Assembly: GCA_035575035.1 (NCBI GenBank)
Contig: DATLYH010000310.1
Coordinates: 1 to 33,928 of the forward strand
Direction: 5' to 3'
Source of the DNA: DATLYH01 sp035575035
GTDB taxonomy: Bacteria > Planctomycetota > Planctomycetia > Gemmatales > Gemmataceae
Length of the DNA: 33,928 nt
Translations under genes and position numbers: made by a program
In this document: positions 5,937 to 15,500 of the stretch, piece by piece
Layout of the letters: each line of letters starts with the position of its first letter
Numbering within the stretch: the stretch's first letter is position 1
The notes under the pieces: generated by a model
Database searches by the model: none
The model's input: only the letters and a program-made list of their open reading frames with translations
What the model was told of the DNA's origin: nothing

Positions 5937-8375
5937 TCAGAACGGGATGTCCTCACCGCTCGCGGCCGGCTTCTTCGCCTCGTCCAGCGAGGTGTCTTGC
6001 AGGCGCTGCTGGCTGATCAACTGCAGCGGCACCAACTCCGTGATCAGGAAGCGGAAGGTGCCGAAACGCTGTAGGATCTGTGGGCCGTAGGTGTAGAGAA
6101 TCCAGCGCCAGTAAGGGGCAAGGGTCTTCTGCCGGCCCGACGAGATGGTCGAACCGCGGGCAATGAAGTCGTTCACCAGCGCCTGCATGACCTTGGTGTC
6201 GGCCGGCTCGACCGGCTCAACCCGCTCCAGCAGGTGGTTGTAGTAAGCGGCCCAGTCGTTGCTCTTCGTGTTCCAGCCAGGCAGCCGGACCTCGGGGGGC
6301 GACACCTTCTTCCGCTTGCGGAATGCTTCGGCATACTGCCCGGCCATCACCAGGGGGTTCCTCAGTCCCAGCCCGCCGGCCGTGATCGGCCAGTAAACCC
6401 ATGCCTCGGGGATCCCGCCCGGGCCAATGCCGTCGAGCGGGAAGCGCTCGCGGATCGTCTCGCCAAGTCCGGCCACGATCCCCCGGTCGGGGCCGAAGAA
6501 GCTGTGATGGAACTGCCGAACCGCTCGCTCGGCCGAGCCGCGGTGGGCGTCGCCCAGCGCCGCCCCCAGGGTCAGGGCATTCATCAGGTAGTCGGCGTTG
6601 GCGTTATACAGTTGCACGCGCGACAGGACCGAACCGGCCGCTGCGACGCGCTCGCGGCTTTGCTTCAGGTGGGCCTCCAATGTCTCGTTGTGGACGTGCC
6701 ACTGGCCGACCTCGTCCAGCTCCAGCATCCCCCAGCGCGGCCGGCCGCGCGGCAGTTCGGCGGGCAGCGCGCCGCCGATGCAGACCGCCCCCGACTTGGA
6801 TCGATTGATGCGCAGCCCGCAGGCGGCACAGAACTCGTCCAGCGCCTTCCACGCCTCCACGGCGGCGCCGGCGTCGGGCGTCAGGAGGCAGATGTCATCG
6901 ATCTGTCGGACGACTCGCACCCGCGCCTGCCGCTGCACGTGCCGCTCCAGCAGACGCATCAACAATTCGGCCAGGATATCCGACAGCAGATGGCCCATCG
7001 GGACGCCGCGCTGGGCCTTGGCGGGGCGCTCGCCGTCCGTCTGAAACGGCACCGCCAGGAAGCGGGCGAAGAATTGCTGGTCGGCTTCCGGCAATCCCAA
7101 CTCGCGCAGCGCGGTCAGCAGCACGTCGTGCGGGATGCTGGCGTAATAATCCTGCAAATCGGCCTTGACGACGAACACCGGCCGGCCGGGGAAGGCCGCC
7201 CGGGCCAGTTGGATCTCGGCGTGGACCAGCAGGACCGCCTGGTTGATGTCGTCGTACTCGCCGCCATACTCCCGGCCGGCGTCGAACCGCCGCAACAAAC
7301 ATTGATGCCGGGCGCGCTCCAGGACGATGCACCCGCTTTCCGGCTCCGGGGCGCTGCCAACCGCCGGCTCTTCCCAGATGTCGCCCTCTTCGAACCCCAG
7401 TCGCAGCGCACGCTCCGCGCGCAGCAGCATGCGGCGCTCGTTCTCCATGATGACCTCGGGGGCGTTCAGGTCGATCAGTTTCTTCAACCGGGCCCGCCGC
7501 ACCGCGGGGTTGTCGTCACCGAGGAGAGCAGCGAGAGCGCCGTGCCAGCCGTTCGCGACGACCTCCAGCAGGCAGGCGGTCGGCAGCCCGGCGTCGAGAT
7601 AAAGCCGCCACTTGTTCCGCGTCCACAGCGCCCGCACGGGCACCCCTTCGGCAGGCCAGTCCCAGGTGTGCAGGTCAGAGACAAGAATGGTCAGGGCGTC
7701 GGCCAGTTCCTTGCACATCTGGTCATTGGCCCGGAACTGGCGAGCCTCGCGGCGGAGGCGGGGCGGTTGGTAAATGTTTCCGGCCAGCCGCTCCAGCACG
7801 TTCGCCAACTCGGTCGTGCTAACCGGCCCACGGACCCGCTCGCTCCAGGTTTCGCGTAGGCTTTGTCCGACCTCGGCCAGGGCCGGCCCGAAGCTGTCGA
7901 ACAGCGGATCGAGCACCTCGTGATGACGATTTGGCTCAGGGGCGGCCGTCGCCTGGTGCAGCAGCCGGTCGCGCGCCTGCCGGCTCTCCTCCACCAGGCG
8001 GACATCGGCCGGCGTCTCGCACGCCCATTCTTCGAGGAGCGCGCCGAACAGGTAGACGAACTCGGAGCGCAGCCGGCCGGCGGCCAGCTCCTCCTCGAGG
8101 CGCCCCTGCCACAGCGACAGCACCTCCGGCGAGACGGCCCCCCATTCGGCCTGGTGGAGCAGGATTTCGAGGTTTTTCAGCTCCGGGTGGAGCGGTTGGC
8201 CGGCGAACTTCAGGCCGCTCAGGCCGCGGTACAGCCGGCGCAGGCGGTCGCCGGGGTCGCGCGCCGCGGCCACCTCCTCGCCCAGCCGCTGGTACGCCTC
8301 GCGCAGCCGGGCACGCTGTCGGTGCAGCTCACGGAGCTTCATCTGGGTGATGAACTGCGCGGTGGGGTTGCTCAT
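5937..8375 (-). CDS. Reverse transcriptase of the cellular 'rvt' type
   Basis: An 812-residue protein with a central RT domain. Visible motifs: catalytic Asp406 in motif 3/A (VVKADLQDYYASIPH); RT4 RGVPMGHLLSD (about 456-466); RT5/C with the catalytic pair Asp493-Asp494 in RQIDDICLL, where the usual Tyr is Gln; RT6 GLRINRSKSG (about 515); then PRWGMLELD and a C-terminal region with GGLGLRNP (about 665). Canonical motifs 1-2 are not obvious. The N-terminal 60 residues are strongly charged and helical (possible coiled coil). This layout (helical N-terminus with a ...LYGALLEEW-like end, an aspartate-rich RT core, WG.L.LD after RT6, and YWP...GGL.LR.P near the end) matches what I recall of the single-copy rvt genes of fungi and some bacteria, not group II introns or retrons. 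The ATG at 8375 is chosen for GGGAGGAAG upstream; an open extension to 8603 would overlap the divergent gene. No accessory toxin, primase, nitrilase or maturase domain was seen. Confidence 0.8.
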   Translation of the reverse strand: MSNPTAQFITQMKLRELHRQRARLREAYQRLGEEVAAARDPGDRLRRLYRGLSGLKFAGQPLHPELKNLEILLHQAEWGAVSPEVLSLWQGRLEEELAAGRLRSEFVYLFGALLEEWACETPADVRLVEESRQARDRLLHQATAAPEPNRHHEVLDPLFDSFGPALAEVGQSLRETWSERVRGPVSTTELANVLERLAGNIYQPPRLRREARQFRANDQMCKELADALTILVSDLHTWDWPAEGVPVRALWTRNKWRLYLDAGLPTACLLEVVANGWHGALAALLGDDNPAVRRARLKKLIDLNAPEVIMENERRMLLRAERALRLGFEEGDIWEEPAVGSAPEPESGCIVLERARHQCLLRRFDAGREYGGEYDDINQAVLLVHAEIQLARAAFPGRPVFVVKADLQDYYASIPHDVLLTALRELGLPEADQQFFARFLAVPFQTDGERPAKAQRGVPMGHLLSDILAELLMRLLERHVQRQARVRVVRQIDDICLLTPDAGAAVEAWKALDEFCAACGLRINRSKSGAVCIGGALPAELPRGRPRWGMLELDEVGQWHVHNETLEAHLKQSRERVAAAGSVLSRVQLYNANADYLMNALTLGAALGDAHRGSAERAVRQFHHSFFGPDRGIVAGLGETIRERFPLDGIGPGGIPEAWVYWPITAGGLGLRNPLVMAGQYAEAFRKRKKVSPPEVRLPGWNTKSNDWAAYYNHLLERVEPVEPADTKVMQALVNDFIARGSTISSGRQKTLAPYWRWILYTYGPQILQRFGTFRFLITELVPLQLISQQRLQDTSLDEAKKPAASGEDIPF

Positions 8376-8518
8376 GACGGCTTCCTCCCGGCCGGGGAGC
8401 GTCGGCCTTCTTGTTGGCTGTCGTTTGATATAACTACCCGAACGCCGGCCTTCGCGGTAGGCTGGTTGTCTGGCAGCAACCGCATCAGGACCAAGAGGAT
8501 CAGGGGACCCAAGCCGTG

Positions 8519-11500
8519 ATGAAGGTTCGCTCGTTTGTCGTCGCCATGACGCTTCTTGGCGCCGGGCTGGGCCTGGCGTGGGCCGTGCAGCGCCGTCAGT
8601 CACCCTCGCGGTCGGAGGAAATTCACGACCCGGCTAACGCGGTGGCCAACCTGGAGGTCCACCCGCAGCTTCAAGCGACACTCTTCGCCTCCGAGCCGGT
8701 CTTGACCAATCCGACCAATCTCGACATCGATTCCCGCGGCCGGGTCTGGGTCTGCGACGTGATGAATTACCGCGGCAACAACGGCAAACGACCCGAGGGC
8801 GACCGCATCCTGATCCTCGAAGACACCGACGGCGACGGCAAGGCCGACAAGGTCAAGACGTTTTACCAGGGCCGCGACGTCGATTCCGCCATGGGCATCT
8901 GCGTCCTCGGCAACCAGGTCATTGTCTCCTGTTCGCCCAACATCTTCGTCTTTACCTTTGACGAGAACGACAAGATCCTCAAGAAGGAAGTGCTGTTCAC
9001 GAAGACCGGCCAGCCGCAGCACGACCACTCGGCCCACTCGTTTGTCTTCGGGCCAGATGGCAAGTACTACTGGAACTTCGGCAACACCGGCCATGCTGTC
9101 CACGACAAGGACGGCAAGCTCGTGGTGGATTTGGCCGGCCATCCGGTCGTGGACAAGGGGAAGCCGTATTACGGTGGCATGGTCTTCCGCTGCAACCCGG
9201 ACGGCAGCGCGTTCGAGGTGCTCGGCCATAACTTCCGCAACAATTACGAGACGGCGGTGGACTCGTTCGGCACCCTCTGGCAGTCGGACAACGACGACGA
9301 CGGCAACCGCGGGGTGCGGATCAACTATGTGATGGAGTTCGGCAACTTCGGCTACCTCGACGAGATGACCGGTGCCGGCTGGCGGACCCAGCGGAGCAAT
9401 CTGGAGGCGGAGGTGCCGCGGCGCCACTGGCACCAGAACGATCCGGGGGTGGTGCCCAACCTGCTGCACACGGGGGCCGGCTCTCCTTGCGGCATCTGTG
9501 TCAACGAGGGGGACCTGCTGCCGGCCGTCTTCCGCAACCAGGTCATCCATGCCGACGCCGGGCCGAGCGTCGTCCGCGCTTATCCGGTCAAGCCCGACGG
9601 GGCCGGTTACAAGGCGGCGATTGTCAACATCCTCGACGGCGAGAAGAAGAACAACTGGTTTCGACCGGCCGACGTCTGCATTGCCCCGGACGGTTCGCTA
9701 TTCGTGACCGACTGGTACGACCCGGGCGTCGGCGGACACGGGCAGCGCGACCTGCACCGCGGCCGGATCTTCCGCGTGGCCCCGCCGGGCTGCAAGTACC
9801 AGAGTCCGAAGTTCGATTTCGCCACCGCTGAAGGAGCAGCCGCGGCGCTGAAGAACCCCAACCTGGCCGTCCGCTACCTGGCCTGGACCGCCCTGCACCG
9901 AATGCAGGCGAAGGCCGAGCCCGCCCTGCTCCAACTCTGGCGGTCGGACAACCCCCGCTACCGCGCCCGGGCGCTGTGGCTTTTGGGCAAAATCGAGGGA
10001 AGGGGGGCGCACTACGTGGACCTGGCCCTGAAGGATGCCGACCCGGACATCCGTATTGTCGGCCTGCGGTTGGCCCGGCAGATCGGGCTGGACTTGGTGT
10101 CGGTGGTTGAGAAAGTGGTGCGCGACCCGTCGCCGCAGGTCCGCCGCGATGCCGCCATCGCCCTGCGCTTCCTCGATTCGCCACGGGCCTCCGAGCTGTG
10201 GGCCGAGCTGGCCGCCCAGCACGACGGCAAGGACCGCTGGTATCTGGAGGCGCTTGGTATCGGCGCTGACCGCCACTGGGACGCCCGCTTCAGCGCCTGG
10301 CGGAAGGCAGCGCCCGACATGTGGAACAAGCCAGCGGGGCGCGATCTTGTATGGCGCTCGCGCGCGGCGCAGACGCCGGAGTATCTCGCCCGGCTTATCG
10401 CCGACCCGTCGGTCCCCATCGAGGAGTTGCCACGCTATTTCCGCGCCTTCGACTTCCAGACGGCCCCAGGTAAGGACGCGATCCTGGTCCGGCTGGCGCT
10501 GGGGATGGACGGCGAAGGCCCGCGGCACGACCTGATCGCGGCGGAAGCGGTGGTCCGGATCAAGGAATTCGATCTGAAGAAGGAGCCGCGCTACGCTGCC
10601 GCCGTGGACCGGCTGCTTGAGCGCAGCCGGGGGACGGCCCTGTTCGTGGACCTGGTTGAGAAGTTCGCCATCGCCACGCGCTACCCCGACCTGCTGACGA
10701 TTGCCCAGAAAAACCCCGAGGACCAGCTCGGCGTCAACGCGGTGCGGGTGCTACTGGACCGGGAGCAGCGGCCGCTCTTGGCGCAGGCTCTGCGCGACCA
10801 GAATGTGGAGGTTGCTCTGGCCACGGCGAAGGCGCTGGGCACCGCGGCCGACAACCGAGTGGTCCCGCTGCTGCTGGCGGTGGTGAATGACGCCGGCCGG
10901 CCGCTTGATCTGCGGCGGCAGGCGGTGCGGTCGCTGGCCCGCACGCGCCGGGGAGCGACGGAGATTATCCAGCTGGCCCAGGAGAAGCGGCTGCCCGACG
11001 AGCTGAAGGAGGCGGCCGGCTTCGCGCTGCACCTGACGGAGTTCCGCGGCCTTGAAGGGCAGATAGCGAAGCTGTTCCCACCGCCGGCGGTGAAGAACAA
11101 CGAGGCCCTGCCGCCGATCAGCGAGTTGGTGAAGCGGAAGGGGAACGCCGCCCGGGGCAAGGAGCTTTTCGCCGGGGCCGGCACCTGCGCCAACTGCCAT
11201 GTGGTCAACGGCACCGGCAAGGAGGTCGGCCCCGACCTGTCGGAGATCGGCAAGAAGCTGAGCCGCGAGGCGTTGTTCGAGTCGATCCTTTACCCCAGCG
11301 CCAGCATCAGCCACAACTACGAGATGTACATACTGGCGGCGAAGAACGGCACGGCGATGAACGGCGTTCTGGTGAGCCAGACGCCGGACGAGGTGACGCT
11401 GAAGGGGCCCGATGCGATCGTGCGCACTTTCAAGAAGGCGGAGATCGACGTTCTGGAGAAGTCGCCCACTTCACTGATGCCGGCCGACCTGGCCAAGCAA

Positions 11501-11572
11501 CTGAGCGCCCAGGACCTGGCCGATCTGGTGGAGTACATGCTGACGCTGCGCGAGGCGAAGCAGAAGGATTGA
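8519..11572 (+). CDS. PVC-type dehydrogenase-like propeller / HEAT / CxxCH haem protein
   Basis: A large exported protein (1017 aa) of the architecture typical of planctomycetes. The N-terminus is a hydrophobic signal or anchor (residues 5-24). Residues of about 40-420 are the planctomycete membrane-bound dehydrogenase-like domain, a glucose/sorbosone-dehydrogenase type propeller (GRVWVCDVMNYRGN, DTDGDGKADKV, FVTDWYDPGVGGHGQRDL). Residues of about 430-850 are HEAT-like helical repeats. The C-terminal domain of about 130 residues carries one covalent haem site, Cys890-Ala-Asn-Cys893-His894. It is likely a periplasmic redox protein; the electron donor is unknown. GTG 8516 directly precedes ATG 8519, and the upstream site is weak. 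It is transcribed divergently from the reverse transcriptase, with 143 bases between them. Confidence 0.92.
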   Translation: MKVRSFVVAMTLLGAGLGLAWAVQRRQSPSRSEEIHDPANAVANLEVHPQLQATLFASEPVLTNPTNLDIDSRGRVWVCDVMNYRGNNGKRPEGDRILILEDTDGDGKADKVKTFYQGRDVDSAMGICVLGNQVIVSCSPNIFVFTFDENDKILKKEVLFTKTGQPQHDHSAHSFVFGPDGKYYWNFGNTGHAVHDKDGKLVVDLAGHPVVDKGKPYYGGMVFRCNPDGSAFEVLGHNFRNNYETAVDSFGTLWQSDNDDDGNRGVRINYVMEFGNFGYLDEMTGAGWRTQRSNLEAEVPRRHWHQNDPGVVPNLLHTGAGSPCGICVNEGDLLPAVFRNQVIHADAGPSVVRAYPVKPDGAGYKAAIVNILDGEKKNNWFRPADVCIAPDGSLFVTDWYDPGVGGHGQRDLHRGRIFRVAPPGCKYQSPKFDFATAEGAAAALKNPNLAVRYLAWTALHRMQAKAEPALLQLWRSDNPRYRARALWLLGKIEGRGAHYVDLALKDADPDIRIVGLRLARQIGLDLVSVVEKVVRDPSPQVRRDAAIALRFLDSPRASELWAELAAQHDGKDRWYLEALGIGADRHWDARFSAWRKAAPDMWNKPAGRDLVWRSRAAQTPEYLARLIADPSVPIEELPRYFRAFDFQTAPGKDAILVRLALGMDGEGPRHDLIAAEAVVRIKEFDLKKEPRYAAAVDRLLERSRGTALFVDLVEKFAIATRYPDLLTIAQKNPEDQLGVNAVRVLLDREQRPLLAQALRDQNVEVALATAKALGTAADNRVVPLLLAVVNDAGRPLDLRRQAVRSLARTRRGATEIIQLAQEKRLPDELKEAAGFALHLTEFRGLEGQIAKLFPPPAVKNNEALPPISELVKRKGNAARGKELFAGAGTCANCHVVNGTGKEVGPDLSEIGKKLSREALFESILYPSASISHNYEMYILAAKNGTAMNGVLVSQTPDEVTLKGPDAIVRTFKKAEIDVLEKSPTSLMPADLAKQLSAQDLADLVEYMLTLREAKQKD

Positions 11573-11584
11573 TCGCGGTAGGGA

Positions 11585-11633
11585 AGCCCGGAGCGTGAGC
11601 GACGGGCATTATCCGAGCCCGGAGCGTGAGCGA
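11585..11633. repeat. Tandem pair of an 18-base repeat
   Basis: AGCCCGGAGCGTGAGCGA occurs at 11585-11602 and again exactly at 11616-11633, 31 bases apart, in the spacer between two convergent genes. I recall similar AGCCCGGAGCG repeats from Gemmata-type genomes, but that is memory, not a search. Confidence 0.75.
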
Positions 11634-11640
11634 TGGGGCG

Positions 11641-11679
11641 CAACTGTCGAGAACCCTCCATGACGGTTCTCGGCAGTTG
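11641..11679. terminator. Hairpin between convergent genes
   Basis: CAACTGTCGAGAACC (11641-11655) pairs with GGTTCTCGGCAGTTG (11665-11679), 15 bp with one mismatch and a 9-base loop. It lies between the ends of the haem protein and the ferritin-like gene and could terminate both. No U-tract is present. Confidence 0.55.
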
Positions 11680-11716
11680 GCGGCGCCGGCGGTTTGGACC
11701 TCCCTTGCGGCCGGGA

Positions 11717-12214
11717 TCACGTACCGGACCAGCCAGCAAGGATGCGCTCGACTTCTTCCTTGTGGCGTGTCTCGTCGGCGACCTGGTTTTCCAATTCCAC
11801 CTTCAGGGCAATGTCGCCGAACGCCTCCGCCTGGCGTGCCCGCTCGGTGTAGTCGGCGATCGCCCGCACTTCGGCCTCTCGGATGCGCTCCAGCATGTCC
11901 CGTGGGCTGTCGGCGCGGGGCACCGGCCGAGGTTGAGTAGTCGGGTCGCCCCCCAGCGCGGCGATCTTGTCAGCCAGAAACTGGGCATGCCTCTGCTCGT
12001 CGGCAATCTCGGCCTGGAAGAACGCCCGCAGCTCGTTCCGGTACGGTCCGGTCAGTTTGGCGGAATACTGGATGTACATCAGGATCGCTTGGTATTCGCC
12101 GGCCAAGTCCTCGTTCAGGGACTCAAGCAGTGCCTGGCGGTCCACGCGGGATTCGGTATGCCGATCTCCGCCGGTTCTCGGGGTGGCTGGGTCGGCAGCG
12201 GCTTGCACGGCCAT
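11717..12214 (-). CDS. Ferritin-like (bacterioferritin-type) di-iron protein
   Basis: A 165-residue four-helix protein. The di-iron ligand pattern is visible: Glu40 in helix A (DLAGEYQAILMY), Glu73-x-x-His76 in helix B (ADEQRHAQFL), a Glu at about 113/115 in helix C and Glu148-x-x-His151 in helix D (VADETRHKEEV). This supports iron storage/oxidation or a ferritin-like oxidase role in the cytoplasm. The first 20 residues are a polar tail. The start at 12214 is supported by a strong AGAGGAGGT 6 bases upstream; an open extension to 12280 lacks such a site. It is isolated, convergent with the haem protein and divergent from the WD40 gene. Whether it is a cage-forming ferritin or a smaller dimeric type cannot be decided. 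Confidence 0.88.
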   Translation of the reverse strand: MAVQAAADPATPRTGGDRHTESRVDRQALLESLNEDLAGEYQAILMYIQYSAKLTGPYRNELRAFFQAEIADEQRHAQFLADKIAALGGDPTTQPRPVPRADSPRDMLERIREAEVRAIADYTERARQAEAFGDIALKVELENQVADETRHKEEVERILAGWSGT

Positions 12215-12389
12215 GAGTAAACCTCCTCTTGTCGTTGCGGCCTCCTGCTCGCGAAGGTGTTTGACCGGGCTCCGTCCCACTTCGAAAAATCAGCAACTCC
12301 TATGCCGCTGATAGCGAAAGCCGGTCCCAAGGACCAATTGAAGCCGGAAGCGCGAGCGAAGGCCAAGGTGCCGCCTCTGCCGGTCCTTG

Positions 12390-12418
12390 TTGACAGTCCG
12401 GCAGCATCGTGCGAAACT
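12390..12418 (+). promoter_or_regulatory. Candidate promoter for the WD40 gene
   Basis: A perfect -35 TTGACA at 12390-12395 is followed after 17 bases by GAAACT (12413-12418), a poor -10. It lies 88 bases before the ATG. The rest of the divergent spacer 12215-12505 shows nothing further that I can name. Confidence 0.3.
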
Positions 12419-12505
12419 ACACTCCCTCCGCGGGGCTTCCCCAGGCCCCTGCTGTCGCTGCTGATGCTTTCATACCGCCGATCCTGCCTCGGAGGTTCTT
12501 CTGTC

Positions 12506-15500
12506 ATGCCAATTCACCTGCGACGCCTCTCGCTCGCGGCTGTGGTCCTGGCGATGGTTCTGACGGCGGCCGGTCTGCTCGGACCGCAAGGCCCGGCGGC
12601 CGACGCGCCAGCGCTGCCGGGATTGGTTGCCGTCCTCCGGGGACACACCGAGCCGATCTACGGCATCGCCTTCACGCCGGACGGCAAGCACGTGATCACC
12701 GGCAGCTTCGACCGGACACTGCGGCTGTGGGAGACGGCGACCGGCAAGGAAGTGAAGACCTTCGCCGGCCCGGCCGGGCATCAGAATCAGGTCCTCTGCC
12801 TGGCACTGAGCCCCGATGGGACGAACCTGGCCTCCGGCAGCAGCGACAACACCGCCAAGCTCTGGGACATCCCCTCCACCACCGCCCTCCGCCGGTTCGT
12901 CCACGCCGATGCCGTCACCGCCATTGCCCTGAGTCCCGACGGCACCCGGCTGGCGGGGGCCGGCAAGGACGGTACGGTCAAGGTCTGGGCCGCCGCCGAC
13001 GGCAAGGAATTGCTGAACTTGAGAGGACACAGCGGTGCCGTAACCGGCGTCGCCTTCAGCGCCAATGGCCAACTCCTGGTCTCCAGCGGTGCTGACCAGA
13101 CGCTGCGCTTTTGGAACCCGGCCGACGGCAAACCGCTCGGCGTCGTCGGCGCCCACGCCGCCCCGGTCAACGCCGTGCTCATCCATCCGAATAACAACGC
13201 CGTTTACAGCGCTGCCGAGGATGGCACGCTCAATTTCTGGACTTTGCCGCTTGCGCCCCAGCGGTCCCTGCCTTCTCATGCCGACGCCGTCACCCGCGTC
13301 GTGCTTTCGGCCGACGGCAGCCAGGTTTTCACCGCCAGCGCCGACAAGACGATCCGCATCTGCACCTTTGCCAACGGCCAACAGGTCCGTCAACTCACCG
13401 TTCCCCCTCCCTCCGAGGGGGAGCAGGAGAAAGGGGAGGGAGCGGCCGTGACATCGTTGGCGGTCGCTCCGGGCGGCGCCGTCATCGCCGCGGGGACCGC
13501 CGATCAGCGCCTCGTCCTCTGGAACACGGCGGACGGCAAGGTGCTTCATCAGGCCGTCGTCCATGCCGGCCCTGTGACCGGGGTTGCCTTCCACCCGCAG
13601 AGCAAGCAATTGCTGACCGCCGGCGGCGATGGCTTGCTCAAGCTCTGGGCCCTGCCGCCGGTGCCGGGACGCGCCCTGGGCCATCCTGACGGCGTGGTCC
13701 CCCTGATCAATGCTCATGTCGGAGGCGTGGCCGACATCGCCTTCCACGGCAACGGCACCCAGGCACTCTCGGGCGGTGCCGACAAGATGGTCAAACTATG
13801 GGACCTGGCCGCCGGCAAGGAGGTACGCTCGTTCGGGCCGCTCGACGCCCCGGTGACCGCGGTCGGTTTTAGCCGCGATTTCACCCTAGTCGTGGCCGCG
13901 GCAGGCAAGGTGGTCAAGGTCTGGAATGCCGCCGACGGCAAGGAATTGTTGACGCTGACCCACCCAGCCGATGTCACCGCGGTGTCCTACACGGCCGACA
14001 AGGCCCGCCTCGCCACCGGCGCGGCCGACGGCCTTACCCGTGTCTGGGACGTGGCCACTGGCAGATTGCTCGAATCGTTCCGTCAGGGAGGGGCTGTCCG
14101 GGCTGTGGCTTTTCACCCGAACAACACCACGGTGATCTCCGGCTGCGCCCCCTCACCCCTTCCTCTTTCCCCCAAGGGGGAGAAGAGTGAGGGGATTGTG
14201 GCTGTGAACGTGCTATCGGCGGCACGGGTGATTCCGGCTTCCTCGGCCGCGGTCCGCGGGCTGGCGCTAACGCCCAATGGCTCGCACATCCTGACCGCCG
14301 GCGCCGACAAGACGGTCAAACTGTGGAATATCGCCAGCGGCGCTAACGAGCGCACCTTCGGTGGGGCGGCCGAGCCGCTGAACGCGGTGGCAGTGTCACG
14401 GAACGGCGCCCTGGTGGCGGCCGGCGGCGCCGAACGGCGGGTGCGCATCCACAACTTCGCCGACGGCAAGGAGCTGACCGTCCTCCAGGCACCGGGCGTG
14501 GTCCGCCGGCTCGCCTTCAGCCCGAACAACCAGACCCTGGCAGCGGCCTGCGAGGACGGATCGCTGCCGACCTGGAACGTGGTCTACAACGCCGGCCAGC
14601 CGCTGCCGGCCGACTTCGGCAAGCCGTTGCAAACCTACGCCCACGAGTCGCCCCCTCCCCCCTCTCCCCCCGCGGGAGAGAGGGCGGCAATCACCGATGT
14701 AGTCTTCGCAGCGGACAGCCTCACCTTCTACTCCGGCGGCATGGACCGGACGGCGCGGGCATGGAAGTTCGCTTCCGACACGCCGACGCGCAACTTCGCC
14801 CACCCCAACCTCGTTGATGCGGTCGCCTTCAACCCGGCGGGCACCCAGCTGGCGACCGGCTGCCACGACGGTGCCGTGCGTCTCTGGGACATCGCCAAGA
14901 ACCAGCAGCTGCGGCAGATCAACGCCCACACCACCCCGGCCGCAGCGGTCTATGCAGTGGCCTGGAGTGCCGACGGCAAGCAAGTGCTCTCGGCCAGCTA
15001 CGACCACAGCCTGAAACTCTGGGACGCCGGCAGCGGCAACCTGGTCCGCGAGTTCAAGGCGTACAAGCCGAAGGAGTTCGAGAAGGGGCACCGCGACAGT
15101 GTCTACTGCGCAGCCTTCAGTCCCGACGGCAAGCTGATCGCTTCCGGCTCCGCTCGCCCGGGGGTGATCAAACTCTGGAACGTGGCCGACGGCACCGTCG
15201 TCCGCGACCTGGAGAACCCCAATCTGAAAGCCGACCCGTTCACCATGACGGCCCCGGCGCATCCGGGCGACGTTTTCGGCCTGCGCTTCACGGCCGACGG
15301 CAAGTATCTGATCAGCGTTGGCGCCGCCCCACGGCGGCAGGGGTATCTCGCGGTCTGGGATGTGTCCGACGGCAAGCTCCTGTGGGGCGGTGAATGGCCG
15401 GTGGGGATAATCCACTGCGTCGCGGTTTCGCCCGACGGCAAGCTGCTGGCCCTCGGCACCGGCGTCGGCACGACCGGCCGACCTCCGCCGGGGGCCAACC

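Noticed and set aside
6234..7859. Plus-strand open frame opposite the reverse transcriptase
   Set aside because: Shadow frame; no start signal or domain, whereas the minus strand carries RT motifs.
5937..8375. Retron, diversity-generating retroelement or group II intron
   Set aside because: No msr/msd-like RNA, no template/variable repeat pair or Avd gene, no maturase or endonuclease domain, and the RT motifs do not match these groups.
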